From Rhodobacteraceae bacterium UBA3069 (lineage in GTDB: Bacteria; Pseudomonadota; Alphaproteobacteria; Rhodobacterales; Rhodobacteraceae), in the NCBI GenBank assembly GCA_002366795.1, contig DFBX01000050.1, positions 1 to 41,043 on the forward strand: a stretch of 41,043 bases of DNA, read 5' to 3'. Positions 8,170 through 17,403 of the stretch are shown piece after piece. The translations under genes were made by a program, and so were the position numbers. How positions within the stretch are numbered: position 1 is the first letter of the stretch; every line of letters starts with the position of its first letter. The notes beneath the pieces were generated by a model. It had not been told where the DNA came from and did not search any database. It saw only the letters and a list, made by a program, of their open reading frames with translations.

Positions 8170-8287
8170 TGATGCTGTCCTTTTGACGCTTGGCCAAGGT
8201 GCCGCGATTGATTGGCAGGGTCAAATCAGGATTTGTGATGGCGGGTCGCTCTTTCCCCCGTGGCGGGGTTTGGATATTGAGGCAGGT

Positions 8288-9358
8288 ATGACCCTGACCG
8301 AGCTATACAAATCCCGCATCGCCCAAGGCCAGTTTCACCATGACCCCGCGCAGGAGGCCGCCCTGCCGGAGTTGGAGCGTATCCGCGCCGCTGTCGAGGC
8401 GGCTGCGCCCGTGAAAAAGGGTTGGTTCGGGCGGTCCAAGGCACCCGTGCCGGTGCACGGCCTGTATATGTGGGGTGGGGTCGGGCGCGGCAAATCCATG
8501 CTGATGGACCTGTTCGTGGAAAGCCTGACGGTGCCGGTGCGGCGCGTGCATTTCCATGCCTTCATGCAGGAGATTCACGAAGGCATGCACAAGGCGCGCA
8601 ATGACGGGGTGCAGGATGCGCTGGCCCCTGTGGCCGCGGCGGTGGTCGATTCCGTGCGGGTGCTGGCCTTTGATGAGATGCAGGTCACTGACATCACGGA
8701 TGCGATGATCGTGGGCCGCCTGTTCGAGGCGCTGTTCGCGGCGGGCGTGGTGGTTGTCACCACGTCGAACCGGGTGCCGGACGAGTTGTACAAGAACGGG
8801 TTGAACCGGCAGTTGTTCCTGCCCTTCATCGACCTGTTGAAAGAGCGGATGGTGGTGCATGAACTGGCCAGCCCGCGCGATTACCGGCAGGACCGTTTAT
8901 CCGGCTCTCCGGTGTATTTCACGCCCTTGGGGGCGCAGGCGCGGGCGCAGATGGATGCGATCTGGACCGATCTGACGGGCGGCAGAGAGGCCGCGCCTTT
9001 GGTATTGAAGATCAAGGGGCGCGAGTTGCGCCTGCCTGCCTATCGCAATGGTGTCGCGCGGGCCTCGTTTCATGATCTGTGCGGGGCGATGTTGGGGCCG
9101 GGGGATTATCTGGCGCTTGCCGCCGAGGTGCGCGTGCTTTTGCTGGAGGGCATCCCCACGCTGGGCCGGTCGAATTTCAACGAGGCAAAGCGGTTCGTGA
9201 CGCTGATCGACGCGCTGTATGAGGCGCATGTGCGGTTGGTCGCCTCGGCCGCGGCAGAGCCGGAGATGCTGTATCTGGAGGGCGAGGGCGTGTTCGAGTT
9301 CGAGCGCACCGCCAGCCGCCTGAGAGAAATGCAATCGGCGGATTGGGGCCAGTCCTAG
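8288..9358 (+). CDS. zapE: AFG1/ZapE-family ATPase
   Basis: A 356-residue cytoplasmic AAA-type ATPase. Walker A is GGVGRGKS at 63-70 and Walker B is VLAFDEMQ around D129/E130, followed by TTSNRVPDELYKNGLNRQLF, the strongly conserved AFG1/ZapE block. The N-terminus YKSRIAQGQFHHDPAQ is also typical. In E. coli ZapE is a Z-ring-associated ATPase acting late in division under stress; the mitochondrial relative handles membrane proteins. The frame is open far upstream, but ATG 8288 gives the conserved N-terminus and is preceded by GAGGCAGGT. Confidence 0.93.
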   Translation: MTLTELYKSRIAQGQFHHDPAQEAALPELERIRAAVEAAAPVKKGWFGRSKAPVPVHGLYMWGGVGRGKSMLMDLFVESLTVPVRRVHFHAFMQEIHEGMHKARNDGVQDALAPVAAAVVDSVRVLAFDEMQVTDITDAMIVGRLFEALFAAGVVVVTTSNRVPDELYKNGLNRQLFLPFIDLLKERMVVHELASPRDYRQDRLSGSPVYFTPLGAQARAQMDAIWTDLTGGREAAPLVLKIKGRELRLPAYRNGVARASFHDLCGAMLGPGDYLALAAEVRVLLLEGIPTLGRSNFNEAKRFVTLIDALYEAHVRLVASAAAEPEMLYLEGEGVFEFERTASRLREMQSADWGQS

Positions 9359-9424
9359 GGTTGGTTGCTGGCATCGGGCCGGGGCGCGGCATAGCCTGTG
9401 GCCGAACCGTTGCCGGAGGATGCC

Positions 9425-9892
9425 ATGATTGCGCGTCGAGAGTTTCTGTTGATTGCAGGGGGGGCGGTGCTGACTGCCTGTGGCCGCCGTCCGGCACCGC
9501 GCGTGGTGCCGTTGAGAACCCCGCTTTACCCGAACGAAACACCGGAGTTGCGGGCCGGTATCGAGTATTGGGCCGATTATCATGACGTGCCCGTGGCGCT
9601 GGTCCACAAGGTGGTGATCCGCGAAAGCACGCATAATCCGGCGGCGCGCGACGGGCCTTATTACGGGCTGATGCAGATCCTGCCCGCCACGGCGCGCGGG
9701 ATGGGATACAGGGGGCCGGACGCGGGGCTGCTGGATGCGGATACCAACCTGAAATACGCGGTGAAATACCTGCGCGGGGCGTGGCTATTGTCGGACGGGG
9801 ATTACGACACGGCGGTCAAGTGGTACGCGCGCGGCTATTACTACGAGGCCAAGCGGCGCGGGATGCTTAAGGAGGCCGGTCTGCGCAGCTGA
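9425..9892 (+). CDS. SLT-type lytic transglycosylase, Tat-exported lipoprotein
   Basis: A 155-residue cell-envelope protein. The N-terminus has a twin-arginine-like ARREFLL, a short hydrophobic stretch and the lipobox LTAC with C19, so a lipidated periplasmic protein is expected. The catalytic Glu of the SLT fold is E67 in VIREST, followed by YYGLMQILPATARGMGY and YAVKYLRGAW. It would cleave peptidoglycan between MurNAc and GlcNAc. The start at 9425 follows GGAGGA; the earlier ATG at 9398 would bury the signal peptide. Confidence 0.9.
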   Translation: MIARREFLLIAGGAVLTACGRRPAPRVVPLRTPLYPNETPELRAGIEYWADYHDVPVALVHKVVIRESTHNPAARDGPYYGLMQILPATARGMGYRGPDAGLLDADTNLKYAVKYLRGAWLLSDGDYDTAVKWYARGYYYEAKRRGMLKEAGLRS

Positions 9893-9985
9893 AGATGCCG
9901 GGGGGGAACGCGCGCCCTTGGGCGGGACAAGCCCGCCGTCGGCCACGCGTGCTGCCGCGGGTCCGTTGCGGGGCTTTGCGCAAAA

Positions 9986-10016
9986 GAAAGGGAGCCGTTT
10001 GTTCGGCCCCTCTTTC
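9986..10016. terminator. Hairpin between convergent genes
   Basis: GAAAGGGAGCCG ... CGGCCCCTCTTTC can pair with one small bulge. It separates the lytic transglycosylase (+) from the LysM gene (-), so a bidirectional terminator is likely. Confidence 0.45.
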
Positions 10017-10048
10017 GCTTCCTGCCTGCCGTATTCTGTGTGCGGGGG

Positions 10049-10825
10049 TCAGCCCGCGGGGATGATCAGCCGCTGGCCCGGACGGATCTGATCGGGGCTG
10101 TTCAGCGCGCTGCGATTTGCCTGAAAGATCGTGGTATAGAAGGCCGCGTCGCCATAGATGCGCTGGGCGATCCCGCCGAGGCTTTCGTCTTCGCGGACCA
10201 CGTAGGTTTGCGCCTGCACCGCGGGGCGCTGTTCGGGCGCGCTTTGCGGGGACTGGCTTTTGCGGGCCTCGGTCACGATTGAGGCCAGCAGGGTCGAGGT
10301 ATCAACCCGGCCCGACGATGTGACCAGCGCCGCCGGAACCGCCACGTCGCCCTTGGCGGCGGCCTCGTTCAGAAGGGTGTCGATATAGCTGTCGGACTGG
10401 CCTTCGCGCAGGGCTTGCGCCACCAGCGTTTGCAGGGTCCGAGCGTTTTGCGCCTTGCCCGAGGTGCTGCGGATATCGGCCAGGATGCCAGCGGTCATGT
10501 CGCGCATCCGCTTTTCGGCCGGATCGGCCTTTTGCCCCGCGTCGATGCCCAGTTCGGACAGAACGCCGGTGGGCATGCCCTTGAGGAACATGTCGGGCTG
10601 CGCCTTGGGTGCGGGCGGGGTTTGCGAGATCGCGGCCTGCGCCGCCGCGGCGACCTGCGGTTGGCTTTGCGCGGCGCTGACGGCATTGTTCAGGCGGGTC
10701 AGGTCGGTTTCGTTCCGGGTGACGGCCGTATCGTCAAAACGGCCCGATCCGGACGAAGGTTGCAGCGCCACCAGAACGATAGTGACCGAAAGGAAACCGG
10801 CAGCGATGAGGATGGAGCGGATCAT
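10049..10825 (-). CDS. Membrane-anchored LysM-domain protein
   Basis: About 258 residues. A single N-terminal membrane anchor (SILIAAGFLSVTIVLVALQP) is followed by a low-complexity Ala/Gln-rich linker, a middle segment of about 100 residues I do not recognise, and a C-terminal LysM (YVVREDESLGGIAQRIYGD ... IRPGQRLIIP), which binds peptidoglycan. I prefer ATG 10825, with AAAGGGA at a good distance. An in-frame ATG at 10897 overlaps the rhodanese stop as ATGA and would add 24 residues, so coupled translation from there is an alternative. It may work with the neighbouring lytic transglycosylase; that link is inference. Confidence 0.85.
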   Translation of the reverse strand: MIRSILIAAGFLSVTIVLVALQPSSGSGRFDDTAVTRNETDLTRLNNAVSAAQSQPQVAAAAQAAISQTPPAPKAQPDMFLKGMPTGVLSELGIDAGQKADPAEKRMRDMTAGILADIRSTSGKAQNARTLQTLVAQALREGQSDSYIDTLLNEAAAKGDVAVPAALVTSSGRVDTSTLLASIVTEARKSQSPQSAPEQRPAVQAQTYVVREDESLGGIAQRIYGDAAFYTTIFQANRSALNSPDQIRPGQRLIIPAG

Positions 10826-10893
10826 GGCGTCGTTCCCTTTCAAGATCGGGGCATTCGTAAAGGATTTGGCGGACTGAAACATTGTTACTGGTC

Positions 10894-11514
10894 TCATGGT
10901 TTCTTCACGGTCAGGCCAAGCGAGACCCAGGATTGCATTCCGCCGCGATAATATTTCAGCTTGGCGGCCGGATAGCCCGCCGACATCAGGCTTTGGATGG
11001 CGCGGGGGCTTTGGTCGCACCACGCGCCGTTGCAGAACAGGGCCAGTTCCATCGCACCGTCATAGTTCCAGCTTTCGCCGAGCTTGACCGCGCCGAGCGC
11101 TTCAAGGATCTGGTCGCGGTAGGGGTTGCTGTCTTCGACCGTGGCGAAGGGGACGTTGATCGCGCCGGGGATCGAGCCTTTTTCGAACCATTCGGGCAGG
11201 CGGCTGTCGATCAGCAGCCCTTTGCCATTGGCCACGCGGGCTTCGAGGAAATCCATCACTTCGAGTTCGCCAAGGGTTTCGACGCCAGTCCCCGCCGACA
11301 TCGGGTGGACGCAGAACGGTGGGCAGGCGCGCGCGGTCTTGGCAAATTCGTCGCTGATACGCGCGTCTGGATTCTGTTCGCGGGCGATGGTGATGGTTTC
11401 GCCGTTGATCGTGACCTGCTTTGCGGTCAATTCGGGGGTAATCATGACATCCTGCGCGAGGGCCGGTGCCGAAAAAAGAGTAAGCGCAAACAAACAGCCC
11501 GAAAGGCACCGCAT
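10894..11514 (-). CDS. Secreted rhodanese-domain protein
   Basis: A 206-residue periplasmic protein with a signal peptide cleaved after SAPALA (residue 20). The rhodanese fold covers about residues 75-203, with LLIDSR, GAINVPF and the active loop FCNGAWCDQSPRA, in which C161 is the likely catalytic Cys and C166 a second conserved one. C64 and C68 lie in the N-terminal part (CPPFC). This resembles the CxxxW rhodaneses linked to PQQ/quinoprotein periplasmic metabolism, but no such dehydrogenase is nearby. It is probably cotranscribed with the LysM gene. Confidence 0.88.
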   Translation of the reverse strand: MRCLSGCLFALTLFSAPALAQDVMITPELTAKQVTINGETITIAREQNPDARISDEFAKTARACPPFCVHPMSAGTGVETLGELEVMDFLEARVANGKGLLIDSRLPEWFEKGSIPGAINVPFATVEDSNPYRDQILEALGAVKLGESWNYDGAMELALFCNGAWCDQSPRAIQSLMSAGYPAAKLKYYRGGMQSWVSLGLTVKKP

Positions 11515-11723
11515 GTCAGATTTCCCCCAGTAATCTTATTCGCACCACTATTGCTGGCAGGCCGGTGCGGCAATTTGACCTAGATATAGGCGAATCGGTG
11601 CAAAACAGTCAACATAAAGTGATTCGGAAAGTGGTGATTCGGCCTTGGTCTTATGGCCTTGGCGGCGGTTTGCGTGGCCTTTCAAGGCGTTAACCTTTGC
11701 CGACTGCCAGGGCGAGTGCGCTG

Positions 11724-13013
11724 TTAGCCATTCTCTTGCAGGATGTGGCCAGCCAGATAGAGTGAGCCGCAGATCAGGACCCGCGCGGCGGGGTCGGTAT
11801 TCGTGATCGCCAGCAAGGCCGAGGCCACGTCGGGCGCGGTGCCCGCAGTCATTCCGGCATCTTGCGCGGCCTTGGCGGTGGCATCGGCGGGAAGGGTGTT
11901 CGCCTCGCCGGGGATGGACACGGCGGTGAGGCTGGCGGATTGCGTGGCCAGCGGCGCAAGGTAGCCCGCGATATCCTTGGTGTTCAGCATCCCGCAGATC
12001 AGGTGGGTGGGGCGCTGCGGCAGGGTGGCCAGATGGTCGCCGATGGCGCTGCCGGCGGCGGGGTTGTGGCCGCCATCCAGCCAGATTTCGGCATGGGGGG
12101 CGGCATCGGTCAGCGGGCCATGACGCAGGCGTTGCATCCGCGCGGGCCACTGGGCGCTGGTCACGGCCCCCTCGGCCGCAGTTTCGCCAAGGCCAAGCTG
12201 GCGCAGGGCCATGATGGCCGCGCCCGCGTTCTGGATCTGGTGCGCGCCGGGCAGGTTGGGCAGCGGCAGGTCCAACAGGCCGGTTTCGTCCTGGAACACC
12301 AGCCGGTCCGCTTCGCGGGTCACATGCCAGTGCTGGCCATGGGCAAGCACCGGGGCGGACAGGCGGATGGCGCGATCCTCGATCACGGCCAGTGCGGCAT
12401 CTTCTTGCGGGCCGACGATGCAGGGCACGCCGCGTTTGATGATACCGGCCTTTTCGCCCGCGATTTCGGGCAGGGTTTCGCCAAGGAATTGCTGGTGGTC
12501 CACGGATACCGGTGTGATGACGGTCAGTGCGGGCCTATCGACCACGTTGGTCGCGTCCAGCCTGCCGCCAAGGCCGACTTCGAGCAGGCAGTAATCGGCG
12601 GGGGTGCGGGCCATGGCCAGCAGGGCGGCGGCGGTGGTGATTTCGAAATAGGTGATATTTTCGCCGTTGTTGGCGTCGTAGCATTCGTCCAGCAGGGCGG
12701 TCAGGGCGGGTTCTGAAATCAACTCTCCGGCCAGGCGGATACGTTCGTGGAACCGCGCAAGGTGCGGCGAGGTATAGGCATGGACGGATTCCCCCGATGC
12801 CTCCAGCCCCGCGCGGATCATGGCCTGGGTCGATCCCTTGCCATTGGTGCCCGCGATATGGATCACCGGGGGCAGATCGTTCTGCGGATTGCCCAAGGCA
12901 TCCAGCAGGCGCCACATCCGGTCCAGCGTCAGGTCGATGATCTTGGGGTGCAGGGCCATCATCCGGGCAAGGATGGTGTCAGAGCCTTTGGGGGTGCCTT
13001 GGGGCGTGGTCAT
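11724..13013 (-). CDS. folC: Bifunctional folylpolyglutamate synthase / dihydrofolate synthase
   Basis: A 429-residue Mur-ligase-type enzyme that adds glutamate to dihydropteroate and tetrahydrofolates. The P-loop GTNGKGST is at 55-62. Further family blocks are SPHLARFHERI, LLEVGLGGRLDATNV, TPVSVDHQQFLGETLPEIAGEKAGIIKRG, and the C-terminal ligase segment WLDGGHNPAAG. ATG 13013 overlaps the stop of the upstream membrane protein (ATGA), which supports this start over the ATG at 13079. It is the last gene of the accD-folC operon. Confidence 0.96.
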   Translation of the reverse strand: MTTPQGTPKGSDTILARMMALHPKIIDLTLDRMWRLLDALGNPQNDLPPVIHIAGTNGKGSTQAMIRAGLEASGESVHAYTSPHLARFHERIRLAGELISEPALTALLDECYDANNGENITYFEITTAAALLAMARTPADYCLLEVGLGGRLDATNVVDRPALTVITPVSVDHQQFLGETLPEIAGEKAGIIKRGVPCIVGPQEDAALAVIEDRAIRLSAPVLAHGQHWHVTREADRLVFQDETGLLDLPLPNLPGAHQIQNAGAAIMALRQLGLGETAAEGAVTSAQWPARMQRLRHGPLTDAAPHAEIWLDGGHNPAAGSAIGDHLATLPQRPTHLICGMLNTKDIAGYLAPLATQSASLTAVSIPGEANTLPADATAKAAQDAGMTAGTAPDVASALLAITNTDPAARVLICGSLYLAGHILQENG

Positions 13014-13444
13014 GTCTTGCGGTCCTTGAAAAGCGCCCCGATCCACCACAGGCCAAGGGCGGCGTCGAAGGCAAGGCAAAGCGGAGGGTAGTAATGCGGC
13101 ACCAGCCCCCGTGCGGTCAGCGAAATATCGAGGGCAAAGTTGAACCCCGCGTGCAGCAGCAAACCGAAAGCCAGCAGAAGCGGCGCAAGGGTCGCGCCCA
13201 GCAGGGCCAGCAGGGCAAAGCCCGCGGCGGCCACTACATGCAACAGGCTGCTGTCATCGGCCGAGGTCAGATAGGCGCGCATCGGGTAGAGGGCGGCGAC
13301 GGATGCCAGGGTGATGGCCACGGCCCAGACCTGCGCCTGCTTGCCCTTGCGCGCGCGCAGAACGCGCAGCGCGGCGATCAGGGCCAGCGCAAGCGCGGCC
13401 CCAAGCGCGAAGGACAGGAAAGGCGGCGTTCCCTGACCGGGCAT
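13010..13444 (-). CDS. Hypothetical membrane protein between accD and folC
   Basis: A 144-residue protein with four predicted membrane segments (about 9-27, 38-55, 66-96 as one long or two short helices, and 118-138) and short charged loops such as RVLRARKGKQ. I do not recognise a family. It is tightly placed: six bases after accD ends, and its stop overlaps the folC start. Its role is unknown. Confidence 0.7.
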   Translation of the reverse strand: MPGQGTPPFLSFALGAALALALIAALRVLRARKGKQAQVWAVAITLASVAALYPMRAYLTSADDSSLLHVVAAAGFALLALLGATLAPLLLAFGLLLHAGFNFALDISLTARGLVPHYYPPLCLAFDAALGLWWIGALFKDRKT

Positions 13445-13450
13445 GGGCGC

Positions 13451-14395
13451 TTAGCCCTTTGCCTCGGGGGTGGTGGGTTGGGTCGGTGTTTCGGGCGCGT
13501 CCTGCGCCTCCATTGCGGGGGCGGGCAGATCGCCCATCACCGCGGGCGACAGACCCATCAGCATCCGCGTGATGCCGATCAGTTCCTCGCGCATTTTCGG
13601 GCGGGGGGTGACGCGGTCCAGCATGCCGTGGTCCAGCAGGTATTCGGCGCGCTGGAACCCTTCGGGCAGGGTTTCACGGATGGTCTGTTCGATCACGCGC
13701 GGACCGGCGAAACAGATCAGCGCGTTCGGTTCGGCGATCTGCACGTCGCCCAGCATCGCGTAGGAGGCGGTGACGCCGCCCGTGGTCGGATGGGTCAGCA
13801 CGACGATATAGGGCAGGCCCGCCTCTTTCAGCATCTGGATCGCGACGGTGGTGCGGGGCATTTGCATCAGGGACAGGATCCCCTCTTGCATACGCGCGCC
13901 GCCCGCGGCGGAGAACAGGATCAGCGGGCGCTTGAGCTTCACGGCCTCTTCGGCGGCGGCGATGATCGCGTTGCCGACATACATGCCCATGGACCCCCCC
14001 ATGAAGCTGAAATCCTGCGCGCAGGCCACGATGGGCGTGCGGGCGATTTCACCGGCGGCGACCAGCATCGCCTCTTTTTCGCCGGTGGATTTCTGCGCGG
14101 CTTTCATCCGGTCGGGATATTTCTTCTGGTCGCGGAATTGCAGCGGATCGTGCAGCGGTTCGGGCACGGAAACTTCGGCAAAGACGCCGCCGTCGAACAG
14201 GGCGGAAAACCGTTCACGCGGGGTGATGGCCATGTGATGCCCGCAGGATGTGCAGACATTCAGGTTGTCCGTCAGTTCGCGGTGGAACAGCATCGTGCCG
14301 CATTCATCGCATTTGGTCCAAAGGTTCTCGGGCACCTCGCGGCGCGAGAAGATCGAGTTGATGCGAGGGCGGACGTAGTTGGTGATCCAGTTCAT
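13451..14395 (-). CDS. accD: Acetyl-CoA carboxylase carboxyltransferase subunit beta
   Basis: A 314-residue subunit that pairs with AccA to carboxylate acetyl-CoA in fatty acid synthesis. The N-terminal zinc ribbon has C29, C32, C48 and C51. The crotonase-like core has SFMGGSMGMYVGNAI, FSAAGGARMQEG, THPTTGGVTASYAMLGD and FAGPRVIEQTIRETLPEGFQ. The C-terminal tail is Pro/Thr-rich and looks disordered. ATG 14395 begins the conserved MNWITNYV; the frame is open further upstream, but that would overlap the CPBP gene. Confidence 0.97.
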   Translation of the reverse strand: MNWITNYVRPRINSIFSRREVPENLWTKCDECGTMLFHRELTDNLNVCTSCGHHMAITPRERFSALFDGGVFAEVSVPEPLHDPLQFRDQKKYPDRMKAAQKSTGEKEAMLVAAGEIARTPIVACAQDFSFMGGSMGMYVGNAIIAAAEEAVKLKRPLILFSAAGGARMQEGILSLMQMPRTTVAIQMLKEAGLPYIVVLTHPTTGGVTASYAMLGDVQIAEPNALICFAGPRVIEQTIRETLPEGFQRAEYLLDHGMLDRVTPRPKMREELIGITRMLMGLSPAVMGDLPAPAMEAQDAPETPTQPTTPEAKG

Positions 14396-14490
14396 CTGGG
14401 TTTCCCGAGTGCGTTTTGCTTGGGGGTGACATAAGGGCAGGGACGGACGAATGCAATCACGCAGGCAGGGCGCTGCCGCGCGGCTGCGGA

Positions 14491-15387
14491 TCAGCGCCTG
14501 AGCGCGATGCGCACCGCCAGCCACATCAGGAACAGGCCCATCAGTTCGGTCAGCAAAACGCCGGTCAGGACCGGTGCGTTTTCAAGCGGTGGCAGCAGGT
14601 TCATCCCGTCGGCGTGGAACAGCAGCAGGGCAAGGCCCGAGCCGGGCGCGCCCTCTTCGCTGAACAGGGCGAAGGCAAAGACGTTGTTGGCCAGGTGGAA
14701 CCCGATCGCCGCGCCAAGGGTACCGGTGCGGGCGGTCAGGTCGGATGCCGCCAGCCCGAAAAAGAAAGCCCAGATGAAATATTGCGCGGATTCGGTGGTG
14801 GTGGCCCCGTTGCCCAAGTGGTGGGCGGCGAAAATCAGGTTCGGCACGACCAGCCAGACCAGCGGCGATTTCACCCGCGCGGCCAGTTGTTGCTGGATAT
14901 AGCCGCGGTAGAACAGCTCCTCTGATCCGGTCTGGATCAGCAGTGCCAGAAGCGTCAGGGGCATCATCGCCGCCCAAAGCAGGAACGGGCGGTTGGTGGC
15001 GATGTCGTCCGCGCTCCAATACGGGGGGAGCAATTCAAGGACGAGCATCAGCGCCAGAACCGCGATGAAGCTGATTTTCAGGTGGCGCAGCGCGGTCAGC
15101 GGCGGCCCGGTCAGGGTGAAGAATCCGCGATTGTGCTGGGCACGGGCGGCTGCGGCGACAAGCGCGCCCAACAGGCCAAAGGACAGCAGTTCGGTCAGCA
15201 TTCCGATGGGGGTGTCGCCGTAAAAGAAATTCTCGGCGCCGACGCCGGTCAGGTCCAGCACTTGCGCCAGCCCGCCGATCGCCATGCCGAACAGGAATTC
15301 CACGCCGAGGATGCCAAGAACCAGCCGTGGCAGTTCGGCCGTGGGCCGGGCCGGGGCGATGAATGCGCGATGCGGGCTGTAGGACAT
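14491..15387 (-). CDS. CPBP (Abi/CAAX-type) intramembrane metalloprotease
   Basis: A 298-residue polytopic membrane protein with about eight hydrophobic segments. The CPBP motif 1 is SEELFYRG (E156, E157, R161), motif 2 has H189/H190 in FAAHHLG, and motif 3 is H231 with LANN. These form the buried glutamyl-histidine active site known from Rce1-like proteases. Substrates are unknown; relatives range from CAAX processing to bacteriocin immunity. The gene is upstream of accD on the same strand with 95 bases between them, and divergent from ilvD. Confidence 0.87.
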   Translation of the reverse strand: MSYSPHRAFIAPARPTAELPRLVLGILGVEFLFGMAIGGLAQVLDLTGVGAENFFYGDTPIGMLTELLSFGLLGALVAAAARAQHNRGFFTLTGPPLTALRHLKISFIAVLALMLVLELLPPYWSADDIATNRPFLLWAAMMPLTLLALLIQTGSEELFYRGYIQQQLAARVKSPLVWLVVPNLIFAAHHLGNGATTTESAQYFIWAFFFGLAASDLTARTGTLGAAIGFHLANNVFAFALFSEEGAPGSGLALLLFHADGMNLLPPLENAPVLTGVLLTELMGLFLMWLAVRIALRR

Positions 15388-15617
15388 GTAAGGGCGGGCC
15401 TTGGAAATTGCCCGGCGACGCTAGAGGATAATCGCGGCGGGGACCAGTGGCTGCGATGGTCCCCCGTGCGGGCGGATGGCGTTGCAGCCATGAGGCGAAA
15501 ACGGGCGCGCGCGCAACAATCGACCGCCGGGGGCGGTTCAAATGGGCGCAATGGCGTCTTGTGCCGGGGCGGGGCGTTCTTTATTCCCTGACATAGCAAT
15601 TTTCCGGGGAGGCCCTC

Positions 15618-17375
15618 ATGACCAAGTTCGACAAATCCAAACTGCCCAGCCGCCATGTAACCGAGGGGCCGGAACGCGCGCCGCATCGGTCCTATTACTA
15701 TGCCATGGGCATGTCCGAGGCAGAGATCCACCAGCCGCTGGTCGGCGTGGCAACCTGCTGGAACGAGGCGGCGCCCTGCAACATCTCGTTGAACCGTCAG
15801 GCGCAGGCGGTGAAGATGGGCGTGAAAGAAGCCCACGGGACCCCGCGCGAATTTACCACCATCACCGTGACCGATGGTATCGCCATGGGCCACGAGGGGA
15901 TGCGATCCTCGCTTGCATCGCGCGAGGCGATTGCCGACACGGTCGAGCTGACCATGCGCGGCCATTGCTATGATGCGCTGGTCGGCCTGGCCGGTTGCGA
16001 CAAGTCGCTGCCGGGCATGATGATGGCCATGGTGCGTTTGAATGTGCCGTCGGTGTTCATCTACGGCGGGTCGATCCTGCCGGGCAAGGCACCGCAGGTT
16101 CAGGAAATTCCCGAGGACTTCCGCTCGCGCGATCTGACCGTGCAGGATATGTTCGAGGCCGTGGGTCGTCACCAGAACCACGAAATGTCGGACAAGGCGC
16201 TGGACATGCTGGAGCGCGTGGCCTGCCCGTCGGCCGGTGCATGTGGTGGCCAGTTCACCGCCAACACCATGGCCTGTGTGTCCGAGGCGATCGGTCTGGC
16301 GCTGATGAATTCGTCGGGTATGCCCGCACCCTACCAGTCGCGCGACCAATATGCCGAGGCATCCGGTCAGGCCGTCATGGCCCTGCTGGAAAAGAACATC
16401 CGCGCCCGTGACGTGGTGACGCGCCAGTCGCTTGAAAACGCGGCGCGCGTGGTGGCCTGCACCGGCGGGTCCACCAATGCCGGTCTGCACCTGCCCGCCA
16501 TCGCCCACGAGGCGGGGATCGAATTCTTCCTTGAGGATGTGTGCGAGATTTTCCGCGACACGCCTTATTTCGTCGATTTGAAGCCGGGCGGTCAGTATGT
16601 GGCCAAGGATCTGTATGACGCGGGCGGCATTCCCGTCGTCATGAAGGAGCTGCGCAAGGCGGGCCTGATCCACGAGGATTGCATGACCGCAACCGGCCGT
16701 TCCATCGGTGAAGAGCTGGACCTGATCGAGCGCGAGGCCGACGGCAAGGTGATCTATCCGATCGACACCCCGCTGACCAAGACCGGCGGCGTTGTCGGGC
16801 TGAAGGGCAACCTGGCCCCGCAGGGCGGCATCGTGAAGGTTGCGGGCATTCCGACCCAGTACCAGCGTTTCGTCGGCCCGGCCCGCGTGTTCGAATGCGA
16901 GGAAGACGCGTTCGAGGCGGTCAAGCAGCGCGAATACGAGGAAGGCGAAGTGATCGTCATCCGCAACGAGGGCCCCGCAGGCGGCCCCGGCATGCGCGAA
17001 ATGCTGGCCACCACGGCGGCCCTGTCCGGTCAGGGCATGGGCAAGAAGGTGGCGCTGATCACCGATGGTCGTTTTTCCGGCGCAACGCGCGGTTTCTGCG
17101 TGGGTCACGTTGGCCCCGAGGCCGCGCAGGGTGGCCCGATTGCCCTGCTGAAAACTGGCGACGTGATCACCATCGACGCGATCACCGGCGAGCTTTCGGT
17201 GGACCTGTCCGACGAGGAGTTGGCGCAGCGCAAGGCCGATTGGGCCGGACCGCGTGAAACCATCTATGCCTCGGGTGCGCTGTGGAAATACGCGCAGCTT
17301 GTCGGCGAGACCTATAAAGGCGCTGTGACCCATCCCGGAGGCGAGGCCGAGCGCCATGTCTACATGGACCTCTGA
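15618..17375 (+). CDS. ilvD: Dihydroxy-acid dehydratase
   Basis: A 585-residue Fe-S enzyme of branched-chain amino acid synthesis. It converts dihydroxy-isovalerate and dihydroxy-methylvalerate to the 2-keto acids. Conserved blocks are present: ATCWNEAAPCN (C54), TDGIAMGHEGM, LAGCDKSLPGM (C127), PSAGACGGQFTANTM, and the C-terminal ITDGRFSGATRGFCVGHVGPEA. Length is normal. The start at 15618 follows GGGGAGGCCCTC. The gene has its own promoter region, about 230 bases shared divergently with the CPBP gene. Confidence 0.97.
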   Translation: MTKFDKSKLPSRHVTEGPERAPHRSYYYAMGMSEAEIHQPLVGVATCWNEAAPCNISLNRQAQAVKMGVKEAHGTPREFTTITVTDGIAMGHEGMRSSLASREAIADTVELTMRGHCYDALVGLAGCDKSLPGMMMAMVRLNVPSVFIYGGSILPGKAPQVQEIPEDFRSRDLTVQDMFEAVGRHQNHEMSDKALDMLERVACPSAGACGGQFTANTMACVSEAIGLALMNSSGMPAPYQSRDQYAEASGQAVMALLEKNIRARDVVTRQSLENAARVVACTGGSTNAGLHLPAIAHEAGIEFFLEDVCEIFRDTPYFVDLKPGGQYVAKDLYDAGGIPVVMKELRKAGLIHEDCMTATGRSIGEELDLIEREADGKVIYPIDTPLTKTGGVVGLKGNLAPQGGIVKVAGIPTQYQRFVGPARVFECEEDAFEAVKQREYEEGEVIVIRNEGPAGGPGMREMLATTAALSGQGMGKKVALITDGRFSGATRGFCVGHVGPEAAQGGPIALLKTGDVITIDAITGELSVDLSDEELAQRKADWAGPRETIYASGALWKYAQLVGETYKGAVTHPGGEAERHVYMDL

Positions 17376-17403
17376 TACTAGGGGCGTGGGGGCCGGGCGG
17401 AAC

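Noticed and set aside
11619..11642. Two GTGATTCGG copies 15 bases apart upstream of the rhodanese gene
   Set aside because: Short, with no matching dyad or known regulator pattern; could be chance.
13094..14434. A 446-codon frame antisense to accD
   Set aside because: accD is clear on the other strand; the antisense product is His/Gly/Arg/Gln-rich low complexity.
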